A stretch of 64,000 nucleotides of DNA, from the NCBI RefSeq assembly GCF_001422925.1, contig NZ_LMNI01000010.1, forward strand, positions 812,405 to 876,404, given 5' to 3'. Both the position numbers and the translations under genes were made by a program. The notes beneath the pieces are model-generated. The model saw nothing but the letters and a program-made list of their open reading frames with translations. It did not search any database and was not told where the DNA came from. Each line of letters opens with the position of its first letter. Within the stretch, counting starts at the first letter, position 1. The stretch is from Microbacterium sp. Leaf288 (GTDB lineage Bacteria; Actinomycetota; Actinomycetes; Actinomycetales; Microbacteriaceae). Shown here piece after piece: positions 17,942 to 26,205 of this stretch.

Positions 17942-18919
17942 TCAGAACCGCAGCAGCACCTTGCCCGCCCGGCCCGGAACCGCGCTCGCGGCGGCGGCCT
18001 CGCGCGCCCGATCGAACGGGAACACCTCGTCGACCGGCAGCGACACCTCACCCGACCCGATGCGCTGCACCAGCTCGGCGAACAGCGCACCGCGGGTGGC
18101 GGCATCCATCGTCTGGCTCACCTTGCTGCCCCAGAAGCCCTTGACCGTCGCCTGCTTGAAGATGAGGTCACCCGCCGACAGCTGCAGTGTGCTCGAACCC
18201 ATCGATCCGAACGACACGAGGGTGCCGCCCTCGCCGAGCAGCGAAAGCAGGTCGCCGGCCGCTTCGCCGCCGACCGAGTCCACCGCCGCGCGCGGAGCGT
18301 TCTCGCCGAGGATCTCCGCTGCCCGTTCCCGCCAGTCGTCCGACGCGGTGGATACGACATCACGGATGCCGAGCCCGGCCAGTTCGGCGACCCCCGCATC
18401 GCGGCGCACCAGACCGAGAACGTGCACCCCACGCGCCGCGGCGAACTGGGCGACGAGCTTGCCGACGGCCCCGTTGGCCGTGTTCTGCACGATCCAGTCG
18501 CCCGGTTGCACGTCCAGGAAGTCGAGCAGGCTCAGCGCGCTGAACGGCATCGAGATCAGCTGCGCAGCCGTCTCGTCGCTCACGGCCTCAGGCACGGGGA
18601 CGAGTCCGGCAGCCTTCGCGACGAAGTACTCGCTCCACACGCCGAATGTTCCGCCGGTGGCGACGCGCTGCCCGAGGTTGAGCGAGTCGACGCCCTCGCC
18701 GACCGCGTCCACGACCCCGACGGCCTCTGTCCCGGAAGCGGCAGGAAGCTCGGGCTTGTAGCCGTACGTGCCCCGGATCGTCCAGAGGTCGTGGTTGTGG
18801 ATCGGCGAGAGGACCGTCCTCACCCGCACCTGCCCAGGACCCGGCTCGGGCAGAGGTCGTTCCGCGACCTCCAGAACCTCGGTCGGATCGCCGAAAGCGG
18901 AGTGGATGAGTGCGCGCAC
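17942..18919 (-). CDS. Zinc-independent quinone oxidoreductase-like (MDR superfamily) protein
   Basis: 325 residues of the medium-chain reductase superfamily without the structural or catalytic zinc cysteines. The GroES-like N-terminal half contains SPIHNHDLWTIRGTYGYKPE and ASGTEAVGVVD. The NADPH-binding half has VQNTANGAVGKLVAQ in place of the usual GxGxxG. This matches NADPH:quinone reductase or enoyl-reductase (ETR) relatives. The GTG start at 18919 has an AAGGAG ribosome-binding site 7 nt upstream. It stands alone on the minus strand. The substrate is unknown. Confidence 0.85.
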   Translation of the reverse strand: MRALIHSAFGDPTEVLEVAERPLPEPGPGQVRVRTVLSPIHNHDLWTIRGTYGYKPELPAASGTEAVGVVDAVGEGVDSLNLGQRVATGGTFGVWSEYFVAKAAGLVPVPEAVSDETAAQLISMPFSALSLLDFLDVQPGDWIVQNTANGAVGKLVAQFAAARGVHVLGLVRRDAGVAELAGLGIRDVVSTASDDWRERAAEILGENAPRAAVDSVGGEAAGDLLSLLGEGGTLVSFGSMGSSTLQLSAGDLIFKQATVKGFWGSKVSQTMDAATRGALFAELVQRIGSGEVSLPVDEVFPFDRAREAAAASAVPGRAGKVLLRF

Positions 18920-19103
18920 GGTGGTGCTCCTTGGTAGATCTCGGGCCGCGGGTGCGCGGCCCTCGAAGGTAAACCCGCATGCCTGCCGCGCGCATTCCCG
19001 GGCTCAGCGGCTCCCTAGTGTGCGGACCTGGGCCGTCTCGGTCGGAACAGCGGCGGAGGTGCCCACGTGCCCTGTGGCACGCGGACCCCTCCGCCTCCCG
19101 GGA

Positions 19104-19862
19104 TCAGCTGCGCGCCGGGTTCGCCGGCAGCCACTCCTCGAGGGTCGTCTCGAACACCTGGACCCCGGCCACGGGCATGAGCGTGCGCTCCTGCATTCGC
19201 GCACCGAAGTACGGCGCCTCGGCGTCCGTCACGACCTCGCGCGGGTCCCCGCGGAAGGTGAGGCCGCGGCGCACCATCTCGTCGAGGCCCATGACCTCGG
19301 GGCCCGCGATCTCGACGTCGGTGTTCAGCGGGGCGCCGGCGGCGGTGCGCGCCACGGCGGTCGCGACATCCTCCGCGGCGATCGGCTGCACGAGGTTGCC
19401 CGGCAGGTGGATCGCCTCACCGTTGCCCGACACACCCGCGATGCCGGTGATGAACTCGAAGAACTGCGTCGCGTGCAGGATCGAGTACGGGATGCCGGAA
19501 TCCCGGATCAACTCCTCCTGAGCGGTCTTCGCCGCGAAGTACGAGATCGCGTTCGGACGGTTCGTGCCCACCACGGTGAGGGCGACGAAGTGCCCGACGC
19601 CAGCGTCGCCTGCGCCCGCGATGAGGTTCCGCGTCGACGTCGTGAAGAAGTCCATCACGTCCTCCGGGGCGAACGACGGCGAGTTCGACACGTCGACCAC
19701 GACGTCCGCTCCCTGCAGCACGTCCGCGAGTCCCTCGCCGGTGATGGTGTTGACGCCGGAGTTCGGCGATGCCGGAACGGCCTCGTGGCCGTGCTCAGTG
19801 AGCTTCGCGACGACCTTCGAGCCGATGAGCCCGGATCCTCCGATGACGACGATCTTTGCCAT
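19104..19862 (-). CDS. NmrA-like NAD(P)-binding oxidoreductase, paralogue 1
   Basis: 252 residues of the atypical SDR (NmrA/SDR_a5) type. The nucleotide loop is VVIGGSGLIGSKVV at the N-terminus, and HFVALTVVGTNR with SYFAAKTAQEELIRDSG supplies the Lys-containing substrate segment. It is a close paralogue of the protein at 21285-22079: the two share HATQFFEFI, PYFGAR/TYFGAQ and related blocks. An ECF41-type promoter (19908-19934) lies 46-72 bp upstream, so it should belong to the SigJ-like regulon. ECF41 sigma factors are known for being linked to carboxymuconolactone decarboxylase, oxidoreductase or epimerase genes. Confidence 0.87.
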   Translation of the reverse strand: MAKIVVIGGSGLIGSKVVAKLTEHGHEAVPASPNSGVNTITGEGLADVLQGADVVVDVSNSPSFAPEDVMDFFTTSTRNLIAGAGDAGVGHFVALTVVGTNRPNAISYFAAKTAQEELIRDSGIPYSILHATQFFEFITGIAGVSGNGEAIHLPGNLVQPIAAEDVATAVARTAAGAPLNTDVEIAGPEVMGLDEMVRRGLTFRGDPREVVTDAEAPYFGARMQERTLMPVAGVQVFETTLEEWLPANPARS

Positions 19863-19907
19863 GATGTGCCTTTCGTTCAGGGAGCGCGTGGGGCGCTCAC
19901 CAGCTGA

Positions 19908-19934
19908 GACAGTCCTCGCCGCCGATCTGTGACA
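19908..19934 (-). promoter_or_regulatory. ECF41-type promoter 1 (TGTCACA-N16-TGTC)
   Basis: On the minus strand TGTCACA (19934-19928) is followed after exactly 16 nt by TGTCTCAGCTG. The published ECF41 consensus is TGTCACA-N16-CGTC. It reads into the first NmrA-like gene with a predicted leader of about 40 nt. Confidence 0.75.
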
Positions 19935-19942
19935 GCCCCGAC

Positions 19943-20356
19943 TCAGCAGCTCCAGTGCGTGAGCTTCTCGGGATTCGAGACGAGCCACGCCTCGAGGATC
20001 AGGCGGCCCCGCACGGAGATGCTGAGCACGCCGGTCACCCGCCCTTCCCGGCAGACGACGATCCCCGGCACGCCGTTCACAGACTCCACGCGCAGCGACA
20101 CCACCTCGTCCAGCAGCACGCCGCGGAGATGCCCGCCGACGTCCGGCGCGCCCTCCAGTGCGGCGGCCGGCGCTGCCACGATCCCGCCACCGTCGACGGT
20201 GAGAACCACGCCGGGGTGCAGCATCCGTGTCAATCCGCGGGAATCACCCTGCTCGGCGACGGCGACCAGCGCCCTCACGACGCGCTCGTGCTGCGCGGCG
20301 CTCGCCCTCGAGCGTCGCGCAGAGCGGTGCAGCCACGAGCACGGGCGCGCGGTCAC
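19943..20356 (-). CDS. Stand-alone paralogue of the ECF41 sigma C-terminal (SnoaL-like) domain
   Basis: 137 residues, GTG start at 20356 overlapping the sigma factor stop by 4 bp (GTGA). The sequence parallels the last third of the neighbouring sigma factor: an RALVAVAEQGD helix, VVLTVDGGGIVAAPA (near the DGGGK motif of ECF41 extensions) and a final SNPEKLTHW matching the sigma's SPEKLGH. ECF41 extensions act as built-in regulators of the sigma core, so a free copy translated right after the sigma could modulate it. That role is inference. Confidence 0.8.
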   Translation of the reverse strand: MTARPCSWLHRSARRSRASAAQHERVVRALVAVAEQGDSRGLTRMLHPGVVLTVDGGGIVAAPAAALEGAPDVGGHLRGVLLDEVVSLRVESVNGVPGIVVCREGRVTGVLSISVRGRLILEAWLVSNPEKLTHWSC

Positions 20357-21258
20357 GCCCCGACCTGGGCGACGTGCCCGAGCTTTTCGGGGCTCATCAC
20401 CCAGAGGAGGCGCCGGATGCCGTCCTCCGCCGCTGTGACGGTGACGAGGGTGGTGACCTCTCCCCCTTCCGAGAGGGTTGCTGCGGGTCGGCCGTTGACC
20501 TCCACCCAGTCGATCTGCTTGCCGGTCCAGAAATGGCTCGAGAACGCAGCCACGAACTGGGCGACGCGACTTCGCCCGGCCACCGGGATGCGCGCGGCGA
20601 GCTTGACGCCGTTGCCGTCGGTGTAGCTGACGACGTCCTCGGCGAACAGCCGCTCGAGATCGCTCACGTCGCCCTTCTGCGCGGCGACGAGGAACGCCTC
20701 CAGCAGGCGCCGCTGCTCTGCGGCGGCCACCTCCGCCTTGCGCGCCGACTCGAGGTGCTTGCGGGCACGGCTGACGAGCTGCCGGGCGCTCGCGACCGTG
20801 GCGCCGATGACGTCGGCGATCCGCTCGTACGGGTAGTCGAGCGCCTCGCGGAGGATGTACGCGGCCCGCTCGGTGGGCGTCAGCTTCTCGAGCACGAGCA
20901 GGATCGCGTACTGCAGGGCCTCGCCGCGCTCCGCGCCGAGCGCGGGGTCGGCGTCGGTGTTGACCGGCTCGGGCAGCCACGGCCCGATGTACGTCTCGCG
21001 GCGTGCGTGTGCGGACTGCGTGGCGTTGATGGAGAGCCGCGTCGCGACCGTGGCGAGGAACGCGCCCGGCTCGCGGACCTCGGCGCGGTCGGCGTTCTGC
21101 CAGCGGATCCAGGTCTCCTGGACGATGTCTTCGGCGTCGGCCACCGTGCCGAGCATCCGATACGCGATGCCGAAGATGCGCCGGCGGTGCTCGTCGAAGA
21201 CGGTGACCGCGCGTCTGATGTCGTCCGGATCGATCACAGGTTGCGTGTGCTCGCCCAT
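20353..21258 (-). CDS. sigJ: ECF41/SigJ-type RNA polymerase sigma factor
   Basis: 301 residues: sigma2 (about 15-85, with YRMLGTVADAEDIVQETWIRW), sigma4 (about 110-165, with LTPTERAAYILREALDYPY and a recognition helix at VASARQLVSRARKH), then a SnoaL-like extension of about 130 residues ending SPEKLGH. The WLPEP segment between the sigma domains is a hallmark of ECF41. The extension has YTDGNGVKL where DGGGK is typical. The gene lies 26 bp after the second NmrA-like gene and shares its ECF41 promoter, so it probably activates its own transcription. No separate anti-sigma gene is present. Confidence 0.92.
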   Translation of the reverse strand: MGEHTQPVIDPDDIRRAVTVFDEHRRRIFGIAYRMLGTVADAEDIVQETWIRWQNADRAEVREPGAFLATVATRLSINATQSAHARRETYIGPWLPEPVNTDADPALGAERGEALQYAILLVLEKLTPTERAAYILREALDYPYERIADVIGATVASARQLVSRARKHLESARKAEVAAAEQRRLLEAFLVAAQKGDVSDLERLFAEDVVSYTDGNGVKLAARIPVAGRSRVAQFVAAFSSHFWTGKQIDWVEVNGRPAATLSEGGEVTTLVTVTAAEDGIRRLLWVMSPEKLGHVAQVGA

Positions 21259-21284
21259 TGCGTCTGCCGCTCCCGTCGCCGCGC

Positions 21285-22079
21285 TCAGCGTACGCCCGCC
21301 GCGGACGGCAGCAGCGCGTCGCCGGCTTCGCCGGCAGAGATCTGCCAGTCGTGGAAACGCGTCGGCGCGATGACGGCGCCCGCTCCGGGCAGCAGCTCGA
21401 ACCGGTCGAGCTGCGCACCGAAGTAGGTCGCGAGCGGGTCGGCGGCGACCTCGCGCTCGTCGCGACGGAACCGGAGCTCGCGCTGCGCGAGGTAGCCGAG
21501 CTCGAAGACCTCGGGTCCCGCGTGCTCTGTGATCCCGCCGGTGGGTCGTGCGAGTGCGGCGCGGGCCACCGCCGCGGCCACGTCGTCGGCGGCCATGGGC
21601 TGGGTGAGGGCGTCGGCGACGTATGCGATCCCGCTGCGGGTCGCGGCATCCGTGATGCTGCGGATGAATTCGAAGAACTGCGTCGCGTGGACGATCGAGT
21701 AGGGGCGACCGGATGCGGTCAGCAGGCGCTCCTGCTCGGCTTTCGCCTGGAAGTACCCGCCCTCGGAGCGCGCGAGCCGGTCGGTGCCGACGACCGACAG
21801 CACGACGTGGTGCGCCACCCCGGCGGCGGCGCCGTACGTGAGGAGATTCAGCGTCGACCCGGAGAAGAACTCGCGCGCACCGGCCTCGTCCGTGTACGAC
21901 GAATTCGACACGTCGACGAGGGCCTCGACTCCGTCGAGGGCGTGCTCCAGCCCTTCGCCGGTGAAGGAGTTCACGCCCGCCGCTCGCGCCACCACGACGA
22001 CGTCGTGCCCCGTGGCTTCGAGCGCGGTGACGACCCTCGAGCCGATCAGTCCGGTTCCCCCGATGACAGCGATCCTCAT
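21285..22079 (-). CDS. NmrA-like NAD(P)-binding oxidoreductase, paralogue 2
   Basis: 264 residues with MRIAVIGGTGLIGSRVV at the N-terminus. It is paralogous to the protein at 19104-19862: both have DVSNS, VVGTDR/NR, PYSIVHATQFFEFI and PMAADDV-type blocks. It is the first gene of the unit oxidoreductase, sigma factor, free C-terminal domain. The start is ATG 22079; seven further in-frame codons upstream are less likely to be translated. An ECF41-type promoter lies at 22130-22156. The substrate is unknown; NADPH-dependent reduction of a small electrophile is a plausible guess. Confidence 0.87.
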   Translation of the reverse strand: MRIAVIGGTGLIGSRVVTALEATGHDVVVVARAAGVNSFTGEGLEHALDGVEALVDVSNSSYTDEAGAREFFSGSTLNLLTYGAAAGVAHHVVLSVVGTDRLARSEGGYFQAKAEQERLLTASGRPYSIVHATQFFEFIRSITDAATRSGIAYVADALTQPMAADDVAAAVARAALARPTGGITEHAGPEVFELGYLAQRELRFRRDEREVAADPLATYFGAQLDRFELLPGAGAVIAPTRFHDWQISAGEAGDALLPSAAGVR

Positions 22080-22129
22080 GTCGAACCCTCTCTGCTTCAT
22101 CGCGTGCGGAACGCGCGCGTCACAGCTGA

Positions 22130-22156
22130 GACCGGATGACTCGGCGTTCTGTGACA
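22130..22156 (-). promoter_or_regulatory. ECF41-type promoter 2 (TGTCACA-N16-GGTC)
   Basis: On the minus strand TGTCACA (22156-22150), then 16 nt, then GGTCTCAGCTG. The block GTCTCAGCTG is identical in promoter 1. It drives the oxidoreductase-sigma operon and so would make the sigma factor autoregulatory. Confidence 0.75.
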
Positions 22157-22178
22157 GGTCCGCGATCGATCTGCGGAA

Positions 22179-22586
22179 TCAGCCGGCCGGGGCTTTCGGA
22201 GGATTGTGCATGAACTCGATGCGGATGCCGTTGTCGTCCTCCACGAAGGACGCGTAGTAGCGCTCGTTGAACCGCGGGTACGGCTTGGGATCGCGCACCG
22301 CGCTCCATCCCGCGGCGAGCGCGATGGCGTGGAGCCGATCGACGTCGTCACGGGAGTCCACGGCGAACGCCAGATGCTGCCAGCCGACCGAGCCGTGCAC
22401 ATGGGGGCCGGTCCCCGGCTCCCGCGCGGCGAAGAGGATGAGCTCCGTCTCATCCTCGACGTACCACGAGACCCCGTTGTCGCCGTCGGTGCGTTCCATG
22501 CCGAGCGCCGTGAGCACGGGATCGAATTGAGCGACCGCGCGGGGCAGGTCTTCCACGGTGATGCCGAGGTGATCGAGCAGGGGCAT
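22179..22586 (-). CDS. VOC (glyoxalase/bleomycin resistance) family protein
   Basis: 135 residues with two beta-alpha-beta-beta-beta halves. LDHLGITVEDLPRAVAQFD provides the first metal-ligand histidine region, GWQHLAFAVDSRDDVDRL a second, and a final strand VEDDNGIRIEFMHNP a glutamate. This is the ligand pattern of metal-dependent VOC enzymes. The gene sits upstream of promoter 2 and divergent from the hydrolase gene. It may take part in detoxifying a small reactive compound, but the reaction is unknown. Confidence 0.85.
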   Translation of the reverse strand: MPLLDHLGITVEDLPRAVAQFDPVLTALGMERTDGDNGVSWYVEDETELILFAAREPGTGPHVHGSVGWQHLAFAVDSRDDVDRLHAIALAAGWSAVRDPKPYPRFNERYYASFVEDDNGIRIEFMHNPPKAPAG

Positions 22587-22638
22587 CGGGCCAGTCTCCC
22601 CGATGCCCGTTGCGTCCGCCCTGTCGACGCGCGGCCCC

Positions 22639-22665
22639 TGTCACAAGTCCGGGCCCCACCCGGTC
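22639..22665 (+). promoter_or_regulatory. ECF41-type promoter 3 (TGTCACA-N16-GGTC)
   Basis: On the plus strand TGTCACA (22639-22645) is followed after 16 nt by GGTCCTAGCT. The spacing and both boxes match promoters 1 and 2. It reads into the alpha/beta hydrolase gene with a leader of about 40 nt. Confidence 0.72.
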
Positions 22666-22709
22666 CTAGCTCACAGTCTGCAAGACCCCACCCTCGAAAG
22701 GATCTCGAC

Positions 22710-23450
22710 ATGACCGCTCAGAAGCCCACCATCGTCCTCGTCCACGGCGCTTTCGCCGAGTCGTCGTCGTGGAATGGAGTCATCGCCCAGCTGCAGCAGC
22801 ACGACGTCCGCGCGATCGCGGTCGCCAACCCGCTGCGGAGCCTCGCCGGCGACGCGGCCTACGTCCGTGACGTCCTCGCCTCGATCGAAGGCCCCATCGT
22901 CCTCGTCGGCCACTCGTACGGCGGGCTCGTCATCACCGAGGCGGCCGCGGGCAACGAGGCCGTCGTCGGGCTCGTCTACGTCGCAGCGTTCGTCCCCGAG
23001 ACCGGGCAGAGTGCGTTCGAGCTGTCGAACAGCGCTCCCGGAGGCACGCTCGGCGACGCACTCACGGCGTACCCGGTGACGAGCGGCGGCGATGAGTTCG
23101 CCATCCGTCCCGAGCTGTTCCACCACCAGTTCGCCGCCGATGTGTCGCCCGAGGTGGCCGCACTGATGGCCGCGACCCAGCGTCCGGTCACGCGCGCGGC
23201 GCTGTCGGAGGCCCTCCCGACGGATCGTCCGGCCTGGCACGACATCCCGTCATGGCACGTCTTCGGCGACCAGGACCTCAACATCCCGGTCGCCGTGCAC
23301 CGAGCCGGCGCTGAGCGTGCCGGCTCGCGCGGCACCCACGAGATCGCCGGCGCGTCGCATGCGATCACGGTGTCGCAGCCGGCGGCCGTGGCCGCGACCA
23401 TCGCAGAGGCAGGAAAGGCGTACGTGGCTTCTCAAGAGATCGCCGCGTGA
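22710..23450 (+). CDS. Alpha/beta hydrolase, cytoplasmic
   Basis: 246 residues starting with KPTIVLVHGAFAESSSWN (oxyanion region). The nucleophile is S69 in GHSYGG, the acid is likely in HVFGDQDLNIP, and the histidine is in GASHAITVSQP. There is no signal peptide. It closely resembles the secreted hydrolase at 42785-43612, which shares PTIVLVHGAFA, NPLR and GHSYGG. It is preceded by ECF41-type promoter 3 and followed by a strong terminator, so it is a single-gene member of the sigma regulon. An esterase or C-C hydrolase activity is possible. Confidence 0.88.
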   Translation: MTAQKPTIVLVHGAFAESSSWNGVIAQLQQHDVRAIAVANPLRSLAGDAAYVRDVLASIEGPIVLVGHSYGGLVITEAAAGNEAVVGLVYVAAFVPETGQSAFELSNSAPGGTLGDALTAYPVTSGGDEFAIRPELFHHQFAADVSPEVAALMAATQRPVTRAALSEALPTDRPAWHDIPSWHVFGDQDLNIPVAVHRAGAERAGSRGTHEIAGASHAITVSQPAAVAATIAEAGKAYVASQEIAA

Positions 23451-23458
23451 CGGACCGG

Positions 23459-23495
23459 CGGCGCCCCGGACGATGGTCCGATCTCCGGGGCGCCG
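23459..23495 (+). terminator. Terminator after the alpha/beta hydrolase
   Basis: CGGCGCCCCGGA and TCCGGGGCGCCG form a perfect 12-bp stem around a 13-nt loop, 9 bp after the stop codon, followed by TCTCC. Confidence 0.7.
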
Positions 23496-23590
23496 TCTCC
23501 ACCTCGCGCGGCTGAACCGGCGCGCGAAACGCAGTGGCGGCGGTTGCTGGGGCAGACTTGACCTGTCCCTCGGTGCACGGAAGGTCGCCA

Positions 23591-23941
23591 GTGAAGATCA
23601 GTGAGCTGCAGCGGTTCGTCACCATCGTCGACCAGGAACTGCATGTTCCGCGCGCCGCCGATGCGCTCGGGGTCCCCTTGGCGTCGCTGTACTCGACGAT
23701 CGACAAGCTCGAAGCAGAGGTCGGGCATCCGCTCTTCACCCGCAGCAAGCCGAGCTGGTCACTGACCCCGGCGGGCGTGCTCCTGCTCGAAGAGGCCAGG
23801 AATCGGATCGCCCGAGCCCCGGCTCCCGTCACGGCACCGAAGGCTTCCGCAGGCGGCAAGGCGAAGGCCTCCAAGGGCAAAGGCCGAGCGCCCATCGTGA
23901 AAGGCCAGCCGAAGCCGTACAAGAAGCGCCAGGGGCGTTAG
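23591..23941 (+). CDS. LysR-type winged-helix DNA-binding protein without effector domain
   Basis: 116 residues. Residues 1-75 are a clear LysR winged helix (KISELQRFVTIVDQELHVPR, AADALGVPLASLYSTIDKLE, HPLFTRSKPSWSLTPAG). The periplasmic-binding-like effector domain of about 200 residues is absent. In its place is a Lys/Ala/Gly/Pro-rich basic tail (KASAGGKAKASKGKGR...KPYKKRQGR) like those of nucleoid-associated proteins. The GTG start at 23591 has GGAAGG upstream. The natural-looking tail argues against a simple truncation. The role may be architectural DNA binding rather than ligand-controlled regulation. Confidence 0.75.
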   Translation: MKISELQRFVTIVDQELHVPRAADALGVPLASLYSTIDKLEAEVGHPLFTRSKPSWSLTPAGVLLLEEARNRIARAPAPVTAPKASAGGKAKASKGKGRAPIVKGQPKPYKKRQGR

Positions 23942-23951
23942 CGGGCCGCGA

Positions 23952-25616
23952 CTACAGCTCGATGACGCGCCCGGCGTCGACGCGCCAGTGACGGTCGAGG
24001 TGGACGGCGTCGAGCATCCGCCGATCGTGCGTCACCAGCAGCAGCGTCCCCTGATACGAGTCGAGCGCCTGCTCGAGCTGCTCGATCGCGGGCAGATCGA
24101 GGTGGTTGGTCGGCTCGTCGAGCACCAGCACGTTGACGCCGCGAGCCTGCAGAAGCGCCAGGGCGGCCCTCGTGCGTTCGCCCGGCGAGAGCTCGTCGAC
24201 CGGTCGGCCGACGTGATCCGCTTTCAGACCGAATTTGGCGAGCAGGGTCCGCACCTCGCCGGACTCCATGTCCGGCACGAGCTCGCCGAATGCCGCCGCG
24301 AGCGGCTGTGACCCCACCAACAGCGACCGCGCCTGGTCGATCTCGCCGATCTCGACGTTCGCGCCGACGCTCGCCGTGCCCGCGTTCGGCGCCTGCCGGC
24401 CGAGCAGAGCCCGCAGCAGCGTGGACTTGCCTGCGCCGTTGTGCCCCGTGATGCCGATCCGCTCTCCCGCGTTCACCTGCAGCGACACCGGCCCGAGCGT
24501 GAACGAGCCCTGCTCGAACACCGCCGAGCTCAATGTCGAGACGACCGTGCTCGAGCGTGGCGCGGCGCCGATCGTGAACTCGAGCTGCCATTCTTTGCGC
24601 GGCTCCTCGACCTCTTCCAGCCGCGCGATCCGGCTCTCCATCTGGCGGACCTTCTGCGCCTGCTTCTCACTCGACTCGCTGTTGGCCTTGCGGCGGATCT
24701 TGTCGTTGTCGGGCGACTTCTTCATCGCGTTGCGGACGCCTTGGCTCGACCATTCCCGCTGCGTGCGCGCCCGGGCCACGAGATCGGCCTTCTTCTCGGC
24801 GAACTCGTCGTACTTCTCCCGCGCATGCCGGCGAAGCGTCGCGCGCTCCTCGAGATACGCATCGTAACCACCGCCGTAGACGCGGTTCGAATGCTGAGCC
24901 AGGTCGAGCTCGAGCACGCGCGTCACGCAGCGGGCCAGGAACTCACGATCGTGACTGACCAGCACGACACCGCCACGGATGCCGCGTACGAAGGCCTCGA
25001 GCCGCTCGAGACCATCGAGGTCCAGGTCGTTGGTGGGCTCGTCGAGCAGTGCGATGTCGAATCTCGAGAGCAGCAGCGCCGCGAGCCCGACGCGAGCGGC
25101 CTGCCCGCCCGACAGCCCGGTCATCGTCGCCCGATCCGCAGGCGTGCCACCGAGATCGAGTCCCAGATCGGCGAGAACGGCGGGCAGCCGCTCCTCGAGG
25201 TCGGCGGCACCACTGGCCAGCCAGCGGTCGAGTGCGGTCGAGTACATGTCGGCGGGATCGACGCCGTGCGCAGCGAGCCCGGGGTCGCCGAGCGCGGCGG
25301 CCGCAGCATCCATGTCTCTCGTCGCCTGCGTGCACCCCGTTCGACGAGAGATGTACTCGGCGACAGTCTCGCCCTCGACGCGTTCGTGCTCCTGCGGAAG
25401 CCAGCCGACGAAGGCGTCGGCGGGTGAGAGCGAGACAGTGCCGGCCTGCGGCTCGTCGATGCCGGCGAGCAGGCGAAGCAGGGTCGACTTGCCGGCTCCA
25501 TTGGCGCCGACCACGCCGACGACGTCGCCGGGCGCGACGGTCAGGTCGAGCGAGTCGAAAAGTGTGCGGTGGCCGTATCCGCCGGCCACGCCGCGCGCCA
25601 CGAGTGTTGCGGTCAT
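23952..25616 (-). CDS. ABC-F family ATPase (ribosome-associated type)
   Basis: 554 residues with two ABC domains and no membrane part. Domain 1 has Walker A GANGAGKS (37-44), signature LSGGQ and DEPTNDLDLDG. A charged linker (about 265-350, with KKSPDNDKIRRKANSESSEK) is the P-site tRNA-interaction motif region. Domain 2 has GHNGAGKST, LSPGERTRAAL and DEPTNHLDL. Family members act on the ribosome as translation factors or antibiotic-protection proteins. Which of the two cannot be told here; there is no attenuator leader visible upstream. It converges on the LysR-like gene. Confidence 0.88.
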   Translation of the reverse strand: MTATLVARGVAGGYGHRTLFDSLDLTVAPGDVVGVVGANGAGKSTLLRLLAGIDEPQAGTVSLSPADAFVGWLPQEHERVEGETVAEYISRRTGCTQATRDMDAAAAALGDPGLAAHGVDPADMYSTALDRWLASGAADLEERLPAVLADLGLDLGGTPADRATMTGLSGGQAARVGLAALLLSRFDIALLDEPTNDLDLDGLERLEAFVRGIRGGVVLVSHDREFLARCVTRVLELDLAQHSNRVYGGGYDAYLEERATLRRHAREKYDEFAEKKADLVARARTQREWSSQGVRNAMKKSPDNDKIRRKANSESSEKQAQKVRQMESRIARLEEVEEPRKEWQLEFTIGAAPRSSTVVSTLSSAVFEQGSFTLGPVSLQVNAGERIGITGHNGAGKSTLLRALLGRQAPNAGTASVGANVEIGEIDQARSLLVGSQPLAAAFGELVPDMESGEVRTLLAKFGLKADHVGRPVDELSPGERTRAALALLQARGVNVLVLDEPTNHLDLPAIEQLEQALDSYQGTLLLVTHDRRMLDAVHLDRHWRVDAGRVIEL

Positions 25617-25682
25617 CAGCCAATCCTCTCAGCGCCGGCACGCTGCGCTGACCCGGCTGATGCCCGCGAAGGCGGCTCCGGC

Positions 25683-26051
25683 TCACGCCGGCGCGTTGAG
25701 CCCGATCCTGTTGCCCTCGCTGTCCTCGATGTAGGCGTAGACGCCGCGACCGCCCATGATCTCGGTCTTTGGCACGAGGATGCCTCCGCCCGCCGGCTCG
25801 ACCCGCGCCAGCCACTCATCGATCGAGGGGCTCGCGTCGAAGTAGACGCGCGAGCCGACGTGCGACGGCTCGTCTTCCGGGGCGGCGAACAGGCATCCCG
25901 CCGCGCCACCGTCCGCCGCGGCGAAGATGGCGGTCTCCTTGTCGGGCCCGACCGGAAGCCGGATGAGCTTCTCTTCGGTGAGCGCCTCATAGAACGCGAT
26001 GGCTCGTGTCATATCGGTGACGGGGATGTCGAACCACACGACTCTGGACAT
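25683..26051 (-). CDS. VOC family protein
   Basis: 122 residues of the single-domain VOC type (VVWFDIPVTDMTRAIAFYEA, GSRVYFDASPSIDEWLARV, GVYAYIEDSEGNRIGLNAPA). This subfamily is common in actinobacteria and often lacks a clear metal site; only the C-terminal ligand region is conserved here. It lies 66 bp upstream of the ABC-F gene on the same strand. The function is unknown. Confidence 0.82.
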   Translation of the reverse strand: MSRVVWFDIPVTDMTRAIAFYEALTEEKLIRLPVGPDKETAIFAAADGGAAGCLFAAPEDEPSHVGSRVYFDASPSIDEWLARVEPAGGGILVPKTEIMGGRGVYAYIEDSEGNRIGLNAPA

Positions 26052-26205
26052 TGCTCGGTCCTCCTTCTGGCGTCAGGCGGCCTGACCGGACGATCATCTC
26101 GCGTGATCAGGACGGATGCTGTCCGCGATGCGGTACCGGAACGGTATCGATCATCTTGTGCGCACGGGACGGCGGGTCTACCGTCACGCACAGAGGGAGA
26201 TGCCC

